A DNA stretch of 33,840 bases from CAZPAH01 sp964584495. Its GTDB lineage: Bacteria; Krumholzibacteriota; Krumholzibacteriia; Krumholzibacteriales; Krumholzibacteriaceae. Position numbers and translations under genes: made by a program. Below are positions 24,112 through 31,942 of this stretch, piece by piece. Each line of letters begins with the position of its first letter. Positions within the stretch are counted from its first letter, which is position 1. The stretch covers positions 1 through 33,840 of the forward strand of contig CAZPAH010000017.1 in assembly GCA_964584495.1 (NCBI GenBank). Direction: 5' to 3'. The notes beneath the pieces are model-generated. The model ran no database searches. It was given only the letters and a program-made list of their open reading frames with translations, and was not told where the DNA came from.

Positions 24112-24466
24112 ATGTCTAAAGCGATGGAGATTCGCATAGACAATATCGGGAAGAGATACAGAGGGGGGTTATGGGGATTACGGTATTTCAGCCTTACCAT
24201 AGGGCCGGGGTTCTCGGACTTCTGGGTCCCAACGGAGCCGGCAAGACGACGCTCATGAATATCCTGGCTGCGGTTACCAAACCGACGGGTGGAAAGGTCA
24301 CCTGGGATGGAAAGGATATCGTACGTTCACCGGACACCGTGCGATCGTTGCCCGGCTACCTTCCCCAGGATTTCGGCATCTACCGCAATCTGACGGCAGC
24401 CGAAAGCAGCTCGTTGAGGCGGAGATAGAGCGCTATTTCCGCTCGCCGGTCTCCCCGACAGATTAA
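24112..24466 (+). pseudogene. ABC transporter ATPase remnant (frameshift and truncation)
   Basis: The frame from the ATG at 24112 reads an ABC ATPase start (MEIRIDNIGKRYRGGLWGL, then FSLTIGPG) and fails at a G-run near 24208. The next frame continues VLGLLGPNGAGKTTLMNILAAVTKPTGG...LPGYLPQDFGIYRNLTA. One missing G (GGGG for GGGGG) explains the shift. The Walker A motif is intact, but the gene stops matching after YRNLTA at about 24397, before the signature and Walker B regions. A third frame then reads KQLVEAEIERYFRSP to a stop at 24464-24466, possibly the tail of another lost gene joined by a deletion. No permease gene is adjacent. It cannot encode a working transporter ATPase. Confidence 0.8.
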
Positions 24467-24495
24467 TTGAAAAATCAATGGCAATAGACTAGTAT
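24467..24495 (+). promoter_or_regulatory. Candidate sigma-70-type promoter for the methyltransferase-aminotransferase cassette
   Basis: TTGAAA (24467-24472) and TAGTAT (24490-24495) are 17 bases apart, in an AT-rich patch 46 bases before the TTG start at 24541. This is one of the better promoter matches in the window. It places a new transcription unit directly after the ABC remnant. Confidence 0.5.
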
Positions 24496-24540
24496 TCATC
24501 GAGTTGTGTCTAGATTCAGATCGGAAGGGGCCGGGAAAGT

Positions 24541-25162
24541 TTGGACTCTGAGAAAATTCGGGCGAAATTCGGGGATGATTACGAGGCCGACGAATCGACA
24601 TACGTAATGGGGATCGACCGGCATTTCGCGGCCGATATCGCAGGGCGTTTCAAGAGTCGGACGGTCCTGGAGACATGCACAGGCGCGGGGTTCTCTACGA
24701 TAGCCCTGGCAAGGGTTGCGGCCCGCGTGATAACGGTCGAGATAGATCCCACCCGCATGGAGCAGGCGATGAGGAATATCGAGAGGGCCGGTCTTCTCGA
24801 TCGAGTTATCTTCGCGCCGGGGGATATACTCGATGAGGGTATGTTGAGAGGGCTGCCCCGCGTGGATGCAGCGTTCCTCGATCCGGATTGGGCGGTGACA
24901 GGCCCCCGCCACGTATNNNNNNNNNNGTTTTATCGACTCGAACACCCGTCCTCCGGCCGATAAACTCCTCGATAGGATATTTCGCATTACCGGAAACATC
25001 GCGCTTCTTCTGCCGCCCTATCTTGACATCAGCGAGCTTAAAGATCTGCCGCCGCACGAACGCCGGGAATTCTATATCGGGGGGCGGCTCGAGCTGATCT
25101 GCCTCTATTTCGGCGGTCTGGCCGAATCATCCGGCTTAAGTAAAATGCTTGTGGATGAATGA
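24541..25162 (+). CDS. Class I SAM methyltransferase, TGS1/RNA cap guanine-N2 methyltransferase-like
   Basis: The gene is read through the N run at 24917-24926. Upstream, 125 residues show the SAM motif LETCTGAGFSTIALA (about 43-57), the acidic VITVEIDP loop and the catalytic-type FLDPDWAVTGP (112-122). After the gap the frame resumes FIDSNTRPPADKLLDRIF...LLLPPYLDISEL...LELICLYFGGL, ending at the TGA at 25160-25162, for about 203-204 residues in all. The DPDW box corresponds to the (D/N/S)PPW-type motif of N-methyltransferases, and the pattern resembles trimethylguanosine-synthase-like proteins. The bacterial substrate is unknown. The start is TTG after GGAAGGGG. It is the first gene of a tight four-gene unit. 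Confidence 0.8.
24917..24926. other. Assembly gap (10 N) inside the methyltransferase gene
   Basis: There are ten N bases. The frames on either side agree only if the true number of missing bases is a multiple of three. Zero bases would read HV-C-F, and three bases would read HV-xR-F. The gene is therefore probably intact. Confidence 0.75.
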
Positions 25163-25200
25163 GTACCGGTGTTCTTATTGTCTGAGAAGTGAGGGGTGTC

Positions 25201-25893
25201 ATGGATAACCGAACAGCGCTACTGGTGGGAAATTCGGACGGGATAGGCCTTGCGGTAACAGTAAGGCTCCTGGCGGAAGGATGGAATGTCACGGGAATTT
25301 CCAGAAGCCGGTCGCCGGTCGACGATCCATCCTACTACCACCACGTCTGCGACGTAACGTCGAATGAATTCTCAGGATTGGTGGAGGCTGCGTCCGATCC
25401 GGAGACTCCCGACCTCTGCATCTATTTCGCCGGTATCGGTGAGCTTCTCGACCTATCTGACATGCGGGGAGAGGTTCATGTTATCGATGTTAATCTTAAC
25501 GGAATGGTCAGAACCGCCGTGGTGGTGATCCCGCTGATGGTTAAAAGGGGATGCGGCCATTTCATCGGGCTGTCGAGCGTAGCCGACGAGCTGCCGTCCG
25601 CACAAGCTCCATCCTATCATGCCTCTAAAGCTGGGTTCTCGAACTACCTTTCCGGGCTTGCCGCAGCCGTTAAACCCGCGGGGGTGCATGTGACGAACAT
25701 CCGTTTCGGATTCGTAGACACGAAAATGGCCAAGGGAGATATTAAACCGTTCATGATGGGCGTGGAGAAGGCCGCAGGGCATGTCCTGCGGTGCATCGAA
25801 AAGAGGCCGGCCGTATACACGGCCCCTAAAGTTATAATCCCGCTGCTTAAATTCCGAAAATGGATGATGAAGATAGAGGCGCGATTGCGATAG
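25201..25893 (+). CDS. Short-chain dehydrogenase/reductase (SDR)
   Basis: This protein of about 230 residues has a Rossmann NAD(P) motif, here GNSDGIG in place of the usual TGxxxGIG, a CDVTS acidic loop and YFAGIGEL in the NNAG position. It has the catalytic set Ser in LSSVAD and Tyr/Lys in SYHASKAGFSNYLSGLA, with NIRFGFVDTKMAKG after it. It is an oxidoreductase of unknown substrate. The C-terminal part has a hydrophobic basic helix (VIIPLLKFRKWMMKIEARLR), suggesting membrane contact. I chose the ATG at 25201 after GAGGGG; a GTG at 25189 is also in frame. It starts 38 bases after the methyltransferase. Confidence 0.9.
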   Translation: MDNRTALLVGNSDGIGLAVTVRLLAEGWNVTGISRSRSPVDDPSYYHHVCDVTSNEFSGLVEAASDPETPDLCIYFAGIGELLDLSDMRGEVHVIDVNLNGMVRTAVVVIPLMVKRGCGHFIGLSSVADELPSAQAPSYHASKAGFSNYLSGLAAAVKPAGVHVTNIRFGFVDTKMAKGDIKPFMMGVEKAAGHVLRCIEKRPAVYTAPKVIIPLLKFRKWMMKIEARLR

Positions 25894-25941
25894 AATACGT
25901 GGAGGACGGTGGATCGATCATGCCTGCCTCCGGGAAAAACA

Positions 25942-26082
25942 ATGAGCCGAGGGCAAGAAAATAAAGGTGTATTAGAGATTCCGGTGACGCCGTCTACGGA
26001 AGGGATCGTTATCATCGTTCTCTTCCTCGTTGCCGGCATCGTTATGCACAGGTTGGAAAAGAAAAGGGCGGTATTAAGATGA
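25942..26082 (+). CDS. Tiny single-span membrane peptide (46 residues)
   Basis: The ATG at 25942 opens a 46-residue frame: a polar N-terminal part, IPVTPSTEG, a hydrophobic run IVIIVLFLVAGIVMH, then a basic tail RLEKKRAVLR. Its TGA overlaps the aminotransferase ATG by four bases (ATGA), the same coupling seen in real operon pairs here. A GTG at 25909 with GGAGG three bases upstream is an in-frame alternative (57 residues). I recognise no family. The layout (short motif, one hydrophobic span, basic end) resembles C-terminal sorting tails, so it might be a fragment rather than a complete gene. Confidence 0.5.
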   Translation: MSRGQENKGVLEIPVTPSTEGIVIIVLFLVAGIVMHRLEKKRAVLR

Positions 26083-27260
26083 CGCAGCTCATCTGGTATC
26101 CCGGTCACGAGCTGTTGATCCGCGACATCGTCAGGGCGGACAACTGCCACCTGTACGATTCGGAGGGGAAAAAGTATCTCGATCTCGAATCGGGAGTTTG
26201 GTGCACTTCGATCGGCCACTGCAATCGGCGCCTGCTTGCGGTCATATCGGGCCAGGGAGAACGGTTGAGCCACACGGGGTTCAATTATTCGAGTGGCGTG
26301 GTGGAGGAAGCGGCCCGCGAAGTCCTCTCGCTCTTCGGATTCGAGGGGGGAAAATGCGTTTTTCTCTGTTCGGGAAGCGAGGCTGTAGAGTACGGCGTCA
26401 GGGTAGCGCAGTCGATCGCAGAAAGACCGTTGATGATGACGATGGCCGACTCGTATTTCGGCGCCTACGGATCGGCGAGCAGGAGGGAGCGTAAGGAATG
26501 GTTCTGTTTCGACTGGTCCGGGTGCGAACGCTGCCCGGATTCAAGGGAGTGCGAAGATTGCGCCGACCGATGGAGCGAAATACCGTTCGAGAAGATCGGA
26601 GGATTTCTCCTCGAACCGGGTTCGTCGTCTGGCCATGTACGTTTTCCGCCTTCGAAGCTGATTCGAAATATCGCTCATACGGTAAAGTACAATAACGGGC
26701 TGATAATGGTGAACGAGGTGACGACCGGAGTCGGGCGCACCGGTACATGGTTCGGCTACCAGCATTACGGGATATCTCCCGATATCGTCGCCGTGGGCAA
26801 GGGGATCGGCAACGGTTACCCGGTAAGCGTGACATCTTTCTCTTCGCGCGCGGTGAAGATGCTGGGCAAGCAGGAGGTCAAATACGCCCAGTCGCACCAG
26901 AACGATCCTCTCGGTGCGGCGGTCGTGCGCGAAGTGATCCGTGTGATAAGCGAGGGCCGGTTGATCGACCGGTCAAGGGATATAGCATCTGTTCTGGTGA
27001 ACGGACTCGAGGGGATAAGGGAGCGTACCGACCGGATAAGGGAGATCCGCTCGCGGGGATTGATGGTGGCGGTGGAGCTGGAGGACGGTCCCGAGTTCTC
27101 CCTCGCGGTCAGGACGCATCGAGAGCTTGCGCGAAGGGGTTTTATCGTATGCAGGAGGGCCGATGCCCCAGTACTGCGGATCGATCCCGCCCTGACCATC
27201 GAGCAGGGAGATATAGAGGGCTTCCTCGAGGCCTTCAAAGAAGTTCTGAGCGGGATATGA
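26079..27260 (+). CDS. Class III PLP-dependent aminotransferase with a four-cysteine insert
   Basis: This 393-residue protein is a fold-type I, class III aminotransferase. Features are YLDLESGVWCTSIGH near the start, the phosphate-binding SGSEAVEYGVRVA, NEVTTGVGRTGTWFGYQHYG and PDIVAVGKGIGNGYPVS, with the PLP Lys at 241. Two things are odd. The residue before Glu in the usual DEV motif is Asn (N212). An insert at 143-161 holds C143 and C149-x2-C152-x5-C158-x2-C161, a zinc- or Fe-S-like spacing. The substrate is unknown, and family members act on omega-amines, ornithine or acetylornithine and others. It is translationally coupled to the tiny peptide and shares a unit with the SDR and methyltransferase. 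Confidence 0.9.
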   Translation: MTQLIWYPGHELLIRDIVRADNCHLYDSEGKKYLDLESGVWCTSIGHCNRRLLAVISGQGERLSHTGFNYSSGVVEEAAREVLSLFGFEGGKCVFLCSGSEAVEYGVRVAQSIAERPLMMTMADSYFGAYGSASRRERKEWFCFDWSGCERCPDSRECEDCADRWSEIPFEKIGGFLLEPGSSSGHVRFPPSKLIRNIAHTVKYNNGLIMVNEVTTGVGRTGTWFGYQHYGISPDIVAVGKGIGNGYPVSVTSFSSRAVKMLGKQEVKYAQSHQNDPLGAAVVREVIRVISEGRLIDRSRDIASVLVNGLEGIRERTDRIREIRSRGLMVAVELEDGPEFSLAVRTHRELARRGFIVCRRADAPVLRIDPALTIEQGDIEGFLEAFKEVLSGI

Positions 27261-27367
27261 ACTTTGCGGCAGGTCGTCCCTTCCAGGCTCAAAGAATTGG
27301 GATGATCGACCCCGGCGTGAAAGAACCTATCAGGAGCTGATTACCGGAAAAATTTCAATCATAGGGG

Positions 27368-27425
27368 TTGACAGGGTGGAAAACTTGTATATAATATTAA
27401 CTGAATAGTTAGTTTAACTGAATAG
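27368..27425 (+). promoter_or_regulatory. Strong promoter with overlapping repeated-palindrome operator for the TetR operon
   Basis: TTGACA (27368-27373) and TATAAT (27390-27395) are both perfect, with a 16-base spacer. Directly downstream, TTAACTGAATAG occurs twice (27397-27408 and 27414-27425, 17-base period). The first copy forms TAACT-GAAT-AGTTA (27398-27411), and the shared arm forms AGTTA-GTT-TAACT. Such overlapping palindromes at the transcription start are the expected TetR-type operator, so autoregulation of 27473-33840 is likely. Confidence 0.75.
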
Positions 27426-27472
27426 ATGGTTAATATGGAGCCCTGTCTCGAGGGCGAAGATATGAACTTATT

Positions 27473-28135
27473 ATGAGTAAAGAAGATAACTCGAATATCC
27501 ATCCTGCGTCGGAAAGAGGTCAGGTTGACACCAGCGGTGCCGGATCGAAGCAGCGGATCATGAGGGCCGCGATCGAGGAATTCGGCTTGCATGGATATGC
27601 AGGCGCCCGGGTCGATCGTATCGCCAGGGGGGCGGGAATAAACAAGGCGATGATCTATTACCATTACTCGTCAAAGGAGAACCTCTACCGGGAAGTGATC
27701 AAGGCCTATATAGAAGCGTTCGTCGATAAATTGAGACACGGCATCAGCGCTAACGGTTCGATCGAGGAGATTCTCGGCAATATCGCCGCGGCCTACTCGG
27801 AGCTGTTCCGGGAGAACGCTTTCGTGCGGCCGGTTATTCTCAGGGAACTGGCCGCCTCGAGAGAGGAGTTTCTCGATCAGATATCGTATATCTTCGACGA
27901 ATCGGAATTTTCGGTAAAGATCAGGTCTATCTTAATGGAAGGGGTATCGAAAGGCGATCTTCGCGACGTCGACCTTGTACAGGCCGGAATCTCTTTCATC
28001 CTGATGAATCTCGGTTACTTCATAATGTCCCCGGTTCTGGAGAGAATCTTCGGTATCGGTGACAGGGACAAGTTCATCGGGATGAGGGAGAAAGCCGTCG
28101 TCGATCTCTTTCTGAACGGGATGAAAGCGAGATGA
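27473..28135 (+). CDS. TetR/AcrR family transcriptional regulator
   Basis: This 220-residue protein has a polar N-terminal extension of about 24 residues and a TetR helix-turn-helix (about 27-73). The HTH includes IMRAAIEEFGLHGYAGARV, IARGAGINKAMIYYHYSSKENLY and the usual YYHY recognition-helix end. The C-terminal part is an all-helical ligand and dimer domain. It is the first gene after a near-consensus promoter with palindromic repeats and overlaps the TolC gene by four bases. By analogy with E. coli CecR (YbiH) and the ybhGFSR genes, it probably represses this efflux operon until a ligand binds. The ligand is unknown. Confidence 0.92.
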   Translation: MSKEDNSNIHPASERGQVDTSGAGSKQRIMRAAIEEFGLHGYAGARVDRIARGAGINKAMIYYHYSSKENLYREVIKAYIEAFVDKLRHGISANGSIEEILGNIAAAYSELFRENAFVRPVILRELAASREEFLDQISYIFDESEFSVKIRSILMEGVSKGDLRDVDLVQAGISFILMNLGYFIMSPVLERIFGIGDRDKFIGMREKAVVDLFLNGMKAR

Positions 28136-29445
28136 ATATGAAGCGAGATGTACTGCTGTTACTGTTGATCCTTTTGACGGCCGCTCCGTCGGTACCTGCG
28201 CGGGAGCTCCGGTTGGATGATGCTTTCGGTCTGGCACTCGAACACTCATACAGGCTGAAAAAATCGAAGGCTGATCTCGCCGCCTCACTCTCCGGTCTCG
28301 GCGCCGCGAAGGCGGAGCGGTTTCCCACTATTTCGATCACCGCAGGGGGCTTTTACCTGAGCGAGGTTCCTGTCCTCGACATCCAGCTCCAGCCGGGATT
28401 TTCGATCTCCCGTGAAGTCGGAACGGCCGATAATTACCAGGCCGATCTCCGCCTTTCGATGCCTCTTTTCACAGGTGGAAAGATCGGTGGGGGAATAGAC
28501 CTGGCCGAAAGCGGGGTGGAATACAGCCGCGCCGTCGACGGGCTCGAGACCGACCGGATATACTACCTTACGAGGATTGCCTGGTTGAGTCTCGCAAAGG
28601 CCGAGAGGGTCCTCGATGCGGCGAGGGCATCGTACGAGCGGACTGGGATCATTCTCGACGGTATCCTGTCGGTTTACCAGGCGGGAGCGGCCGATTCGGT
28701 CGATATCCTGGATGCCGGACTCGCAAGAACGAAAGCCGAAGACCTCGTAAGACAGGCTCTGACGGCCCGCCGCGCGGCCGAGATCCAGCTGCGGACTATT
28801 ACCGGGCTCGAAGACGGAGAAGATATCTCCCTGCCGGGAGATCTTCCCGAGCCGGATCCCTCGATAGCGGTCATGGAGATTCCCGAATCTAAGCCGGAGC
28901 TACTCGCCTCGAGAGCGGCGATCGAGCTGAAACGTTCGCAGATCAAGATCGTCCGAGCAGAGTATTTCCCGGATCTTTACCTGTACACGGGTTATTCCTA
29001 TGGAAAACCGAACCTCGACCACTTCAACAATACATGGAACGATTACTACACATTCGGGGCGAGCCTGTCTTGGGCGTTCAATATCGGCGGCAGAACCGGA
29101 AGGAGCGTCAAATCGGCCGAGTTGGATCTAGATTCGGTTCGTCACGAGCATGAGGATCTGGTCGAGCAGCTGAACCAGGAGCTGGCCATTTCCCGGGAGA
29201 TGCTCGACGATGCGCGTGAAAGGTATTTGAACACCAGGAAGGAAAATTCTATAACGGAAAGCAGCTACAGGTTGGCCGCGGGGAGGCACCTGCAGGGGGC
29301 GCTAAGCACGAACCGCCTGCTGGAGATCGAGACCTCGCTGACGGAATCCCAATCCTCGCTCGCCGCCGCTTTGGCCGATTATCACATGGCCCTAAGCCGG
29401 TATTATTTGGCGTCCGGTTCTCCGGACCTGATGGAAGGGATTTGA
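28132..29445 (+). CDS. TolC-family outer-membrane efflux protein
   Basis: This 437-residue protein has a signal peptide (about 1-23, cleaved near VPA). Two repeats of long helices and short strands follow, typical of TolC/OEP proteins. LRLDDAFGLALEHSYRLKKSKADL and AERFPTISITAGG mark the first half. KPELLASRAAIELKRSQIKIVRAEYFPDLYLYTGYS and the final LLEIETSLTESQSSLAAALADYHMALSRYYLASG mark the second. It forms the trimeric outer-membrane exit duct for the HlyD and ABC proteins encoded next. It overlaps both neighbours by four bases. Confidence 0.93.
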   Translation: MNMKRDVLLLLLILLTAAPSVPARELRLDDAFGLALEHSYRLKKSKADLAASLSGLGAAKAERFPTISITAGGFYLSEVPVLDIQLQPGFSISREVGTADNYQADLRLSMPLFTGGKIGGGIDLAESGVEYSRAVDGLETDRIYYLTRIAWLSLAKAERVLDAARASYERTGIILDGILSVYQAGAADSVDILDAGLARTKAEDLVRQALTARRAAEIQLRTITGLEDGEDISLPGDLPEPDPSIAVMEIPESKPELLASRAAIELKRSQIKIVRAEYFPDLYLYTGYSYGKPNLDHFNNTWNDYYTFGASLSWAFNIGGRTGRSVKSAELDLDSVRHEHEDLVEQLNQELAISREMLDDARERYLNTRKENSITESSYRLAAGRHLQGALSTNRLLEIETSLTESQSSLAAALADYHMALSRYYLASGSPDLMEGI

Positions 29446-30291
29446 AGATGAGATATTCAACATTCGCAGTGGTCCTGGTTTTAAGCCTGACGGTTTCCGG
29501 ATGTAGAGATAAGCAAAAGGAAATTGGGGGTTCGGGATTGATAGAGACCACGGAGACGATAGTATCGTCCGAGACGACCGGGAGGGTAAAGTCGCTTCGT
29601 TTCGACGAGGGTATCGATATTTCCATCGGGGACACCCTTATCGTAATCGATAACAGCCGGCTGGAGATCGAACTGGCCTCCGCGAAGGCCGGAAGGAGGG
29701 TAGCCGTTTCGGGTCTGGAAAGGTCGCGGCTTCAGGTGGAGAGCGCCCGGCGGGCGAGGGACTATGCCCTCGTCGAAAGGGATAGGCTTAGCAGGATGGA
29801 GGAGTCCGGTAACGCATCGTCGAGCCAGATGGATAAAGCGCAGTTCGATTACGACTCGGCCGAGCTCGTATTCAGGCAGGCTCGGGCGGGAATGGTGACC
29901 GCGGAGAACGAGGTTGAAGGGATCGATGCCGGAATAGCCCTCCTCCAAAGGAGCATCGAGGATTGTTACCCGGTTTCTCCGGTCTCGGGGACCGTGACGC
30001 AGAGATATATAGAGACGGGGGAGCTTCTGTCGCCGGGGAGGCCGATAGCGCAGATCGCCGTTCTCGATACGGTCTGGGTGAAGGTCTATCTTCCCACGGG
30101 TGAGTTCGCCAATGTCCGCATTGGGGACAGGGCCGATGTCGATACGGAATCCGGCAGAGTTCACTCCGAAGAATGTTCAAACGGCGGAATCGCGGGCCGA
30201 CCTGGTGTACGCCGTAAAGATAAAGATCCCTAATACCGATGGGCTCCTCAAAATCGGCATGCCCGTTTTCGTAAGGTTGGAATCTAAATGA
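29442..30291 (+). pseudogene. HlyD/YbhG-type membrane fusion lipoprotein, frameshifted near 30152
   Basis: The first frame (29442 on) reads a lipoprotein signal ending VSGC (C21), a biotinyl-lipoyl half-motif (GRVKSLRFDEGIDISIGDTLIVID), a coiled-coil hairpin (about 80-165), the second lipoyl half (PVSPVSGTVTQRYIETGELL) and GEFANVRIGDRADVDTESG. It then runs out of homology to a stop at 30233. The following frame supplies the normal end, AEFTPKNVQT...LVYAVKIKIPNTDGLLKIGMPVFVRLESK. About 14-16 residues of the intervening beta-barrel appear to be missing, together with a frame change. This points to a small deletion at 30151-30154. The change may be real or an assembly error; an intact adaptor would link ABC permeases to TolC. 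Confidence 0.75.
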
Positions 30292-31202
30292 GTTTCATAA
30301 ACGCTTCAGACCTGCATAAGGCGTTCGGTGGAGTGCCGGCCCTGGAATCATTCGATCTCCAAGTGGAAAAGGGCGAGATCTTCGCTCTTGTAGGCCCGGA
30401 CGGAGCGGGAAAGACGACACTGATGAGGATCCTGTGCAACCTGGTCCATGCCGATGGGGGAGAGGCGTCGATCGGCGGCCTCGATATTAGGAGGGATTTC
30501 GAGAAGATAAAACCGCTTCTGGGATATATGCCCCAGGTTTTTTCCCTATATCCCGATCTTTCGGTCGAGGAGAACCTGAAATTCTACGCCGGCATCTACG
30601 GGATAACCGGCGCTCGTTACGAGGAGAAGAGGGAATATTTGTACGGGTTCTCCAACCTGGGACCGTTCTCTGGACGCAGGGCGCTGGCCCTATCCGGGGG
30701 GATGAAGCAGAAGCTCGCCCTGTCATGCGCTCTCATGCACGACCCCGGACTGCTTATACTGGACGAGCCTACGACCGGCGTGGATCCCCTGTCGAGAAGC
30801 CAGTTCTGGGAGATCCTCTCCAAGCTTAAAAGTGGAGGCGTAACGATACTCTTATCGACCCCGTACATGGACGAGGTTGCAAGGGCCGATAGGGCGGCTT
30901 TCATCCTCGGCGGCCGGAAGCTGTCCGAGGGTACTCCCGCCGAGATGGCCGGGCAGTTCGAGGGACTGGTATATTTCCTCGGCCGCCGACCCACTTCGGA
31001 CCTGATGAAGAAGCTCGGTTCGATACAGGGGATCTCCGCGCAGCGTTTCGGCGCCGGATTGCACATCTATCTCGGTGAAAATGACGTTATAGGCAATCAT
31101 GCGGCCGAGCTGGAACGCGCCGGAATCGACGGTTCGGCACTCATCCCCACGGACGCCACCCTGGAAGACAGGTTCATTCAACTGGTCGGGATGCAGTCAT
31201 GA
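30288..31202 (+). CDS. ABC transporter ATPase (N-terminal YbhF-half equivalent)
   Basis: This 304-residue protein is an ABC-2-type export ATPase. It has the Walker A GPDGAGKTT (36-44), the Q-loop region YMPQVFSLYPDLSVEENL, the signature LSGGMKQKL, the Walker B LLILDEPTTGVDP, and a C-terminal extension of about 75 residues (from about 230). In E. coli YbhF two such domains form one chain; here they are separate genes overlapping by four bases. The switch His position reads STPYMDEV (Pro in place of the usual His). That suggests this domain may be the catalytically weaker partner. Confidence 0.92.
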   Translation: MSFINASDLHKAFGGVPALESFDLQVEKGEIFALVGPDGAGKTTLMRILCNLVHADGGEASIGGLDIRRDFEKIKPLLGYMPQVFSLYPDLSVEENLKFYAGIYGITGARYEEKREYLYGFSNLGPFSGRRALALSGGMKQKLALSCALMHDPGLLILDEPTTGVDPLSRSQFWEILSKLKSGGVTILLSTPYMDEVARADRAAFILGGRKLSEGTPAEMAGQFEGLVYFLGRRPTSDLMKKLGSIQGISAQRFGAGLHIYLGENDVIGNHAAELERAGIDGSALIPTDATLEDRFIQLVGMQS

Positions 31203-31942
31203 CGGTTGTATCGGTCGAAATCGATAATCTTACAAAGCGGTTCGGATCTTTCACCGCGGTCGACGGTGTCTCGTTCGATGTCGGCAAAGGGGAGATATTC
31301 GGATTTCTGGGGGCCAACGGCGCGGGAAAAACGACGGTTATACGGATGCTTTGCGGACTGCTTTTACCGACTTCGGGCAGCGGCCGGGTAGCCGGTTTGG
31401 ATATCATGTTGGAGTACGAGAAGATCAAGAAAAATATCGGGTACATGTCCCAGAAATTTTCGCTCTATGCCGACCTGACCTGCAGGGAGAACCTTTATTT
31501 CTACGGTAGCGCATACGGACTTTCCCGTGACGACATCAAGATCAGGACCGAGGAGCTGACCGGGCGTCTTTCGATGACCAGGTTCGTTGACAGGATGTCG
31601 GGATCGCTCCCGACGGGATGGCGGCAGCGGCTGGCCTTATCGGCCGCCCTGATGCATAAACCGGGGATACTGTTCCTCGACGAGCCTACAGGAGGGGTCG
31701 ATCCGGTCTTCAGGCGCAAGTTCTGGAATATACTCTATTCTCTTGCGGACGAGGGAGTGACCATTTTCGTCACGACGCACTACATGGCGGAAGCTTCCTA
31801 CTGCGACCGTATCTCGATCATGCACGGCGGCAGGATAATAGAAATGGGGAAGCCATTCGAGCTTGTCGAGCGATACGGGGAAAAAGACCTCGAGAGCATG
31901 TTTATAAAGTTGATCAGGAAGCAGGGGTCCTCCGATGTTTAG
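31199..31942 (+). CDS. ABC transporter ATPase (C-terminal YbhF-half equivalent)
   Basis: This 247-residue protein has the Walker A GANGAGKTT (38-46), the Q-loop YMSQKFSLYADLTCRENL, the Walker B ILFLDEPTGGVDP, and an intact switch His in VTTHYMAEA. The signature is degenerate (SLPTGWRQRL in place of LSGGQ), as in the second domain of YbhF-type proteins. With the preceding ATPase, which has the canonical signature but lacks the switch His, it would make an asymmetric dimer with one canonical site. It overlaps the first ATPase by four bases and the permease gene by eight. Confidence 0.93.
   Translation: MTVVSVEIDNLTKRFGSFTAVDGVSFDVGKGEIFGFLGANGAGKTTVIRMLCGLLLPTSGSGRVAGLDIMLEYEKIKKNIGYMSQKFSLYADLTCRENLYFYGSAYGLSRDDIKIRTEELTGRLSMTRFVDRMSGSLPTGWRQRLALSAALMHKPGILFLDEPTGGVDPVFRRKFWNILYSLADEGVTIFVTTHYMAEASYCDRISIMHGGRIIEMGKPFELVERYGEKDLESMFIKLIRKQGSSDV

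Noticed and set aside
25942..26082. PEP-CTERM/exosortase sorting signal reading of the tiny ORF
   Set aside because: It has the motif-span-basic layout but no PEP motif, and no exosortase gene is visible. It is kept only as a membrane peptide.
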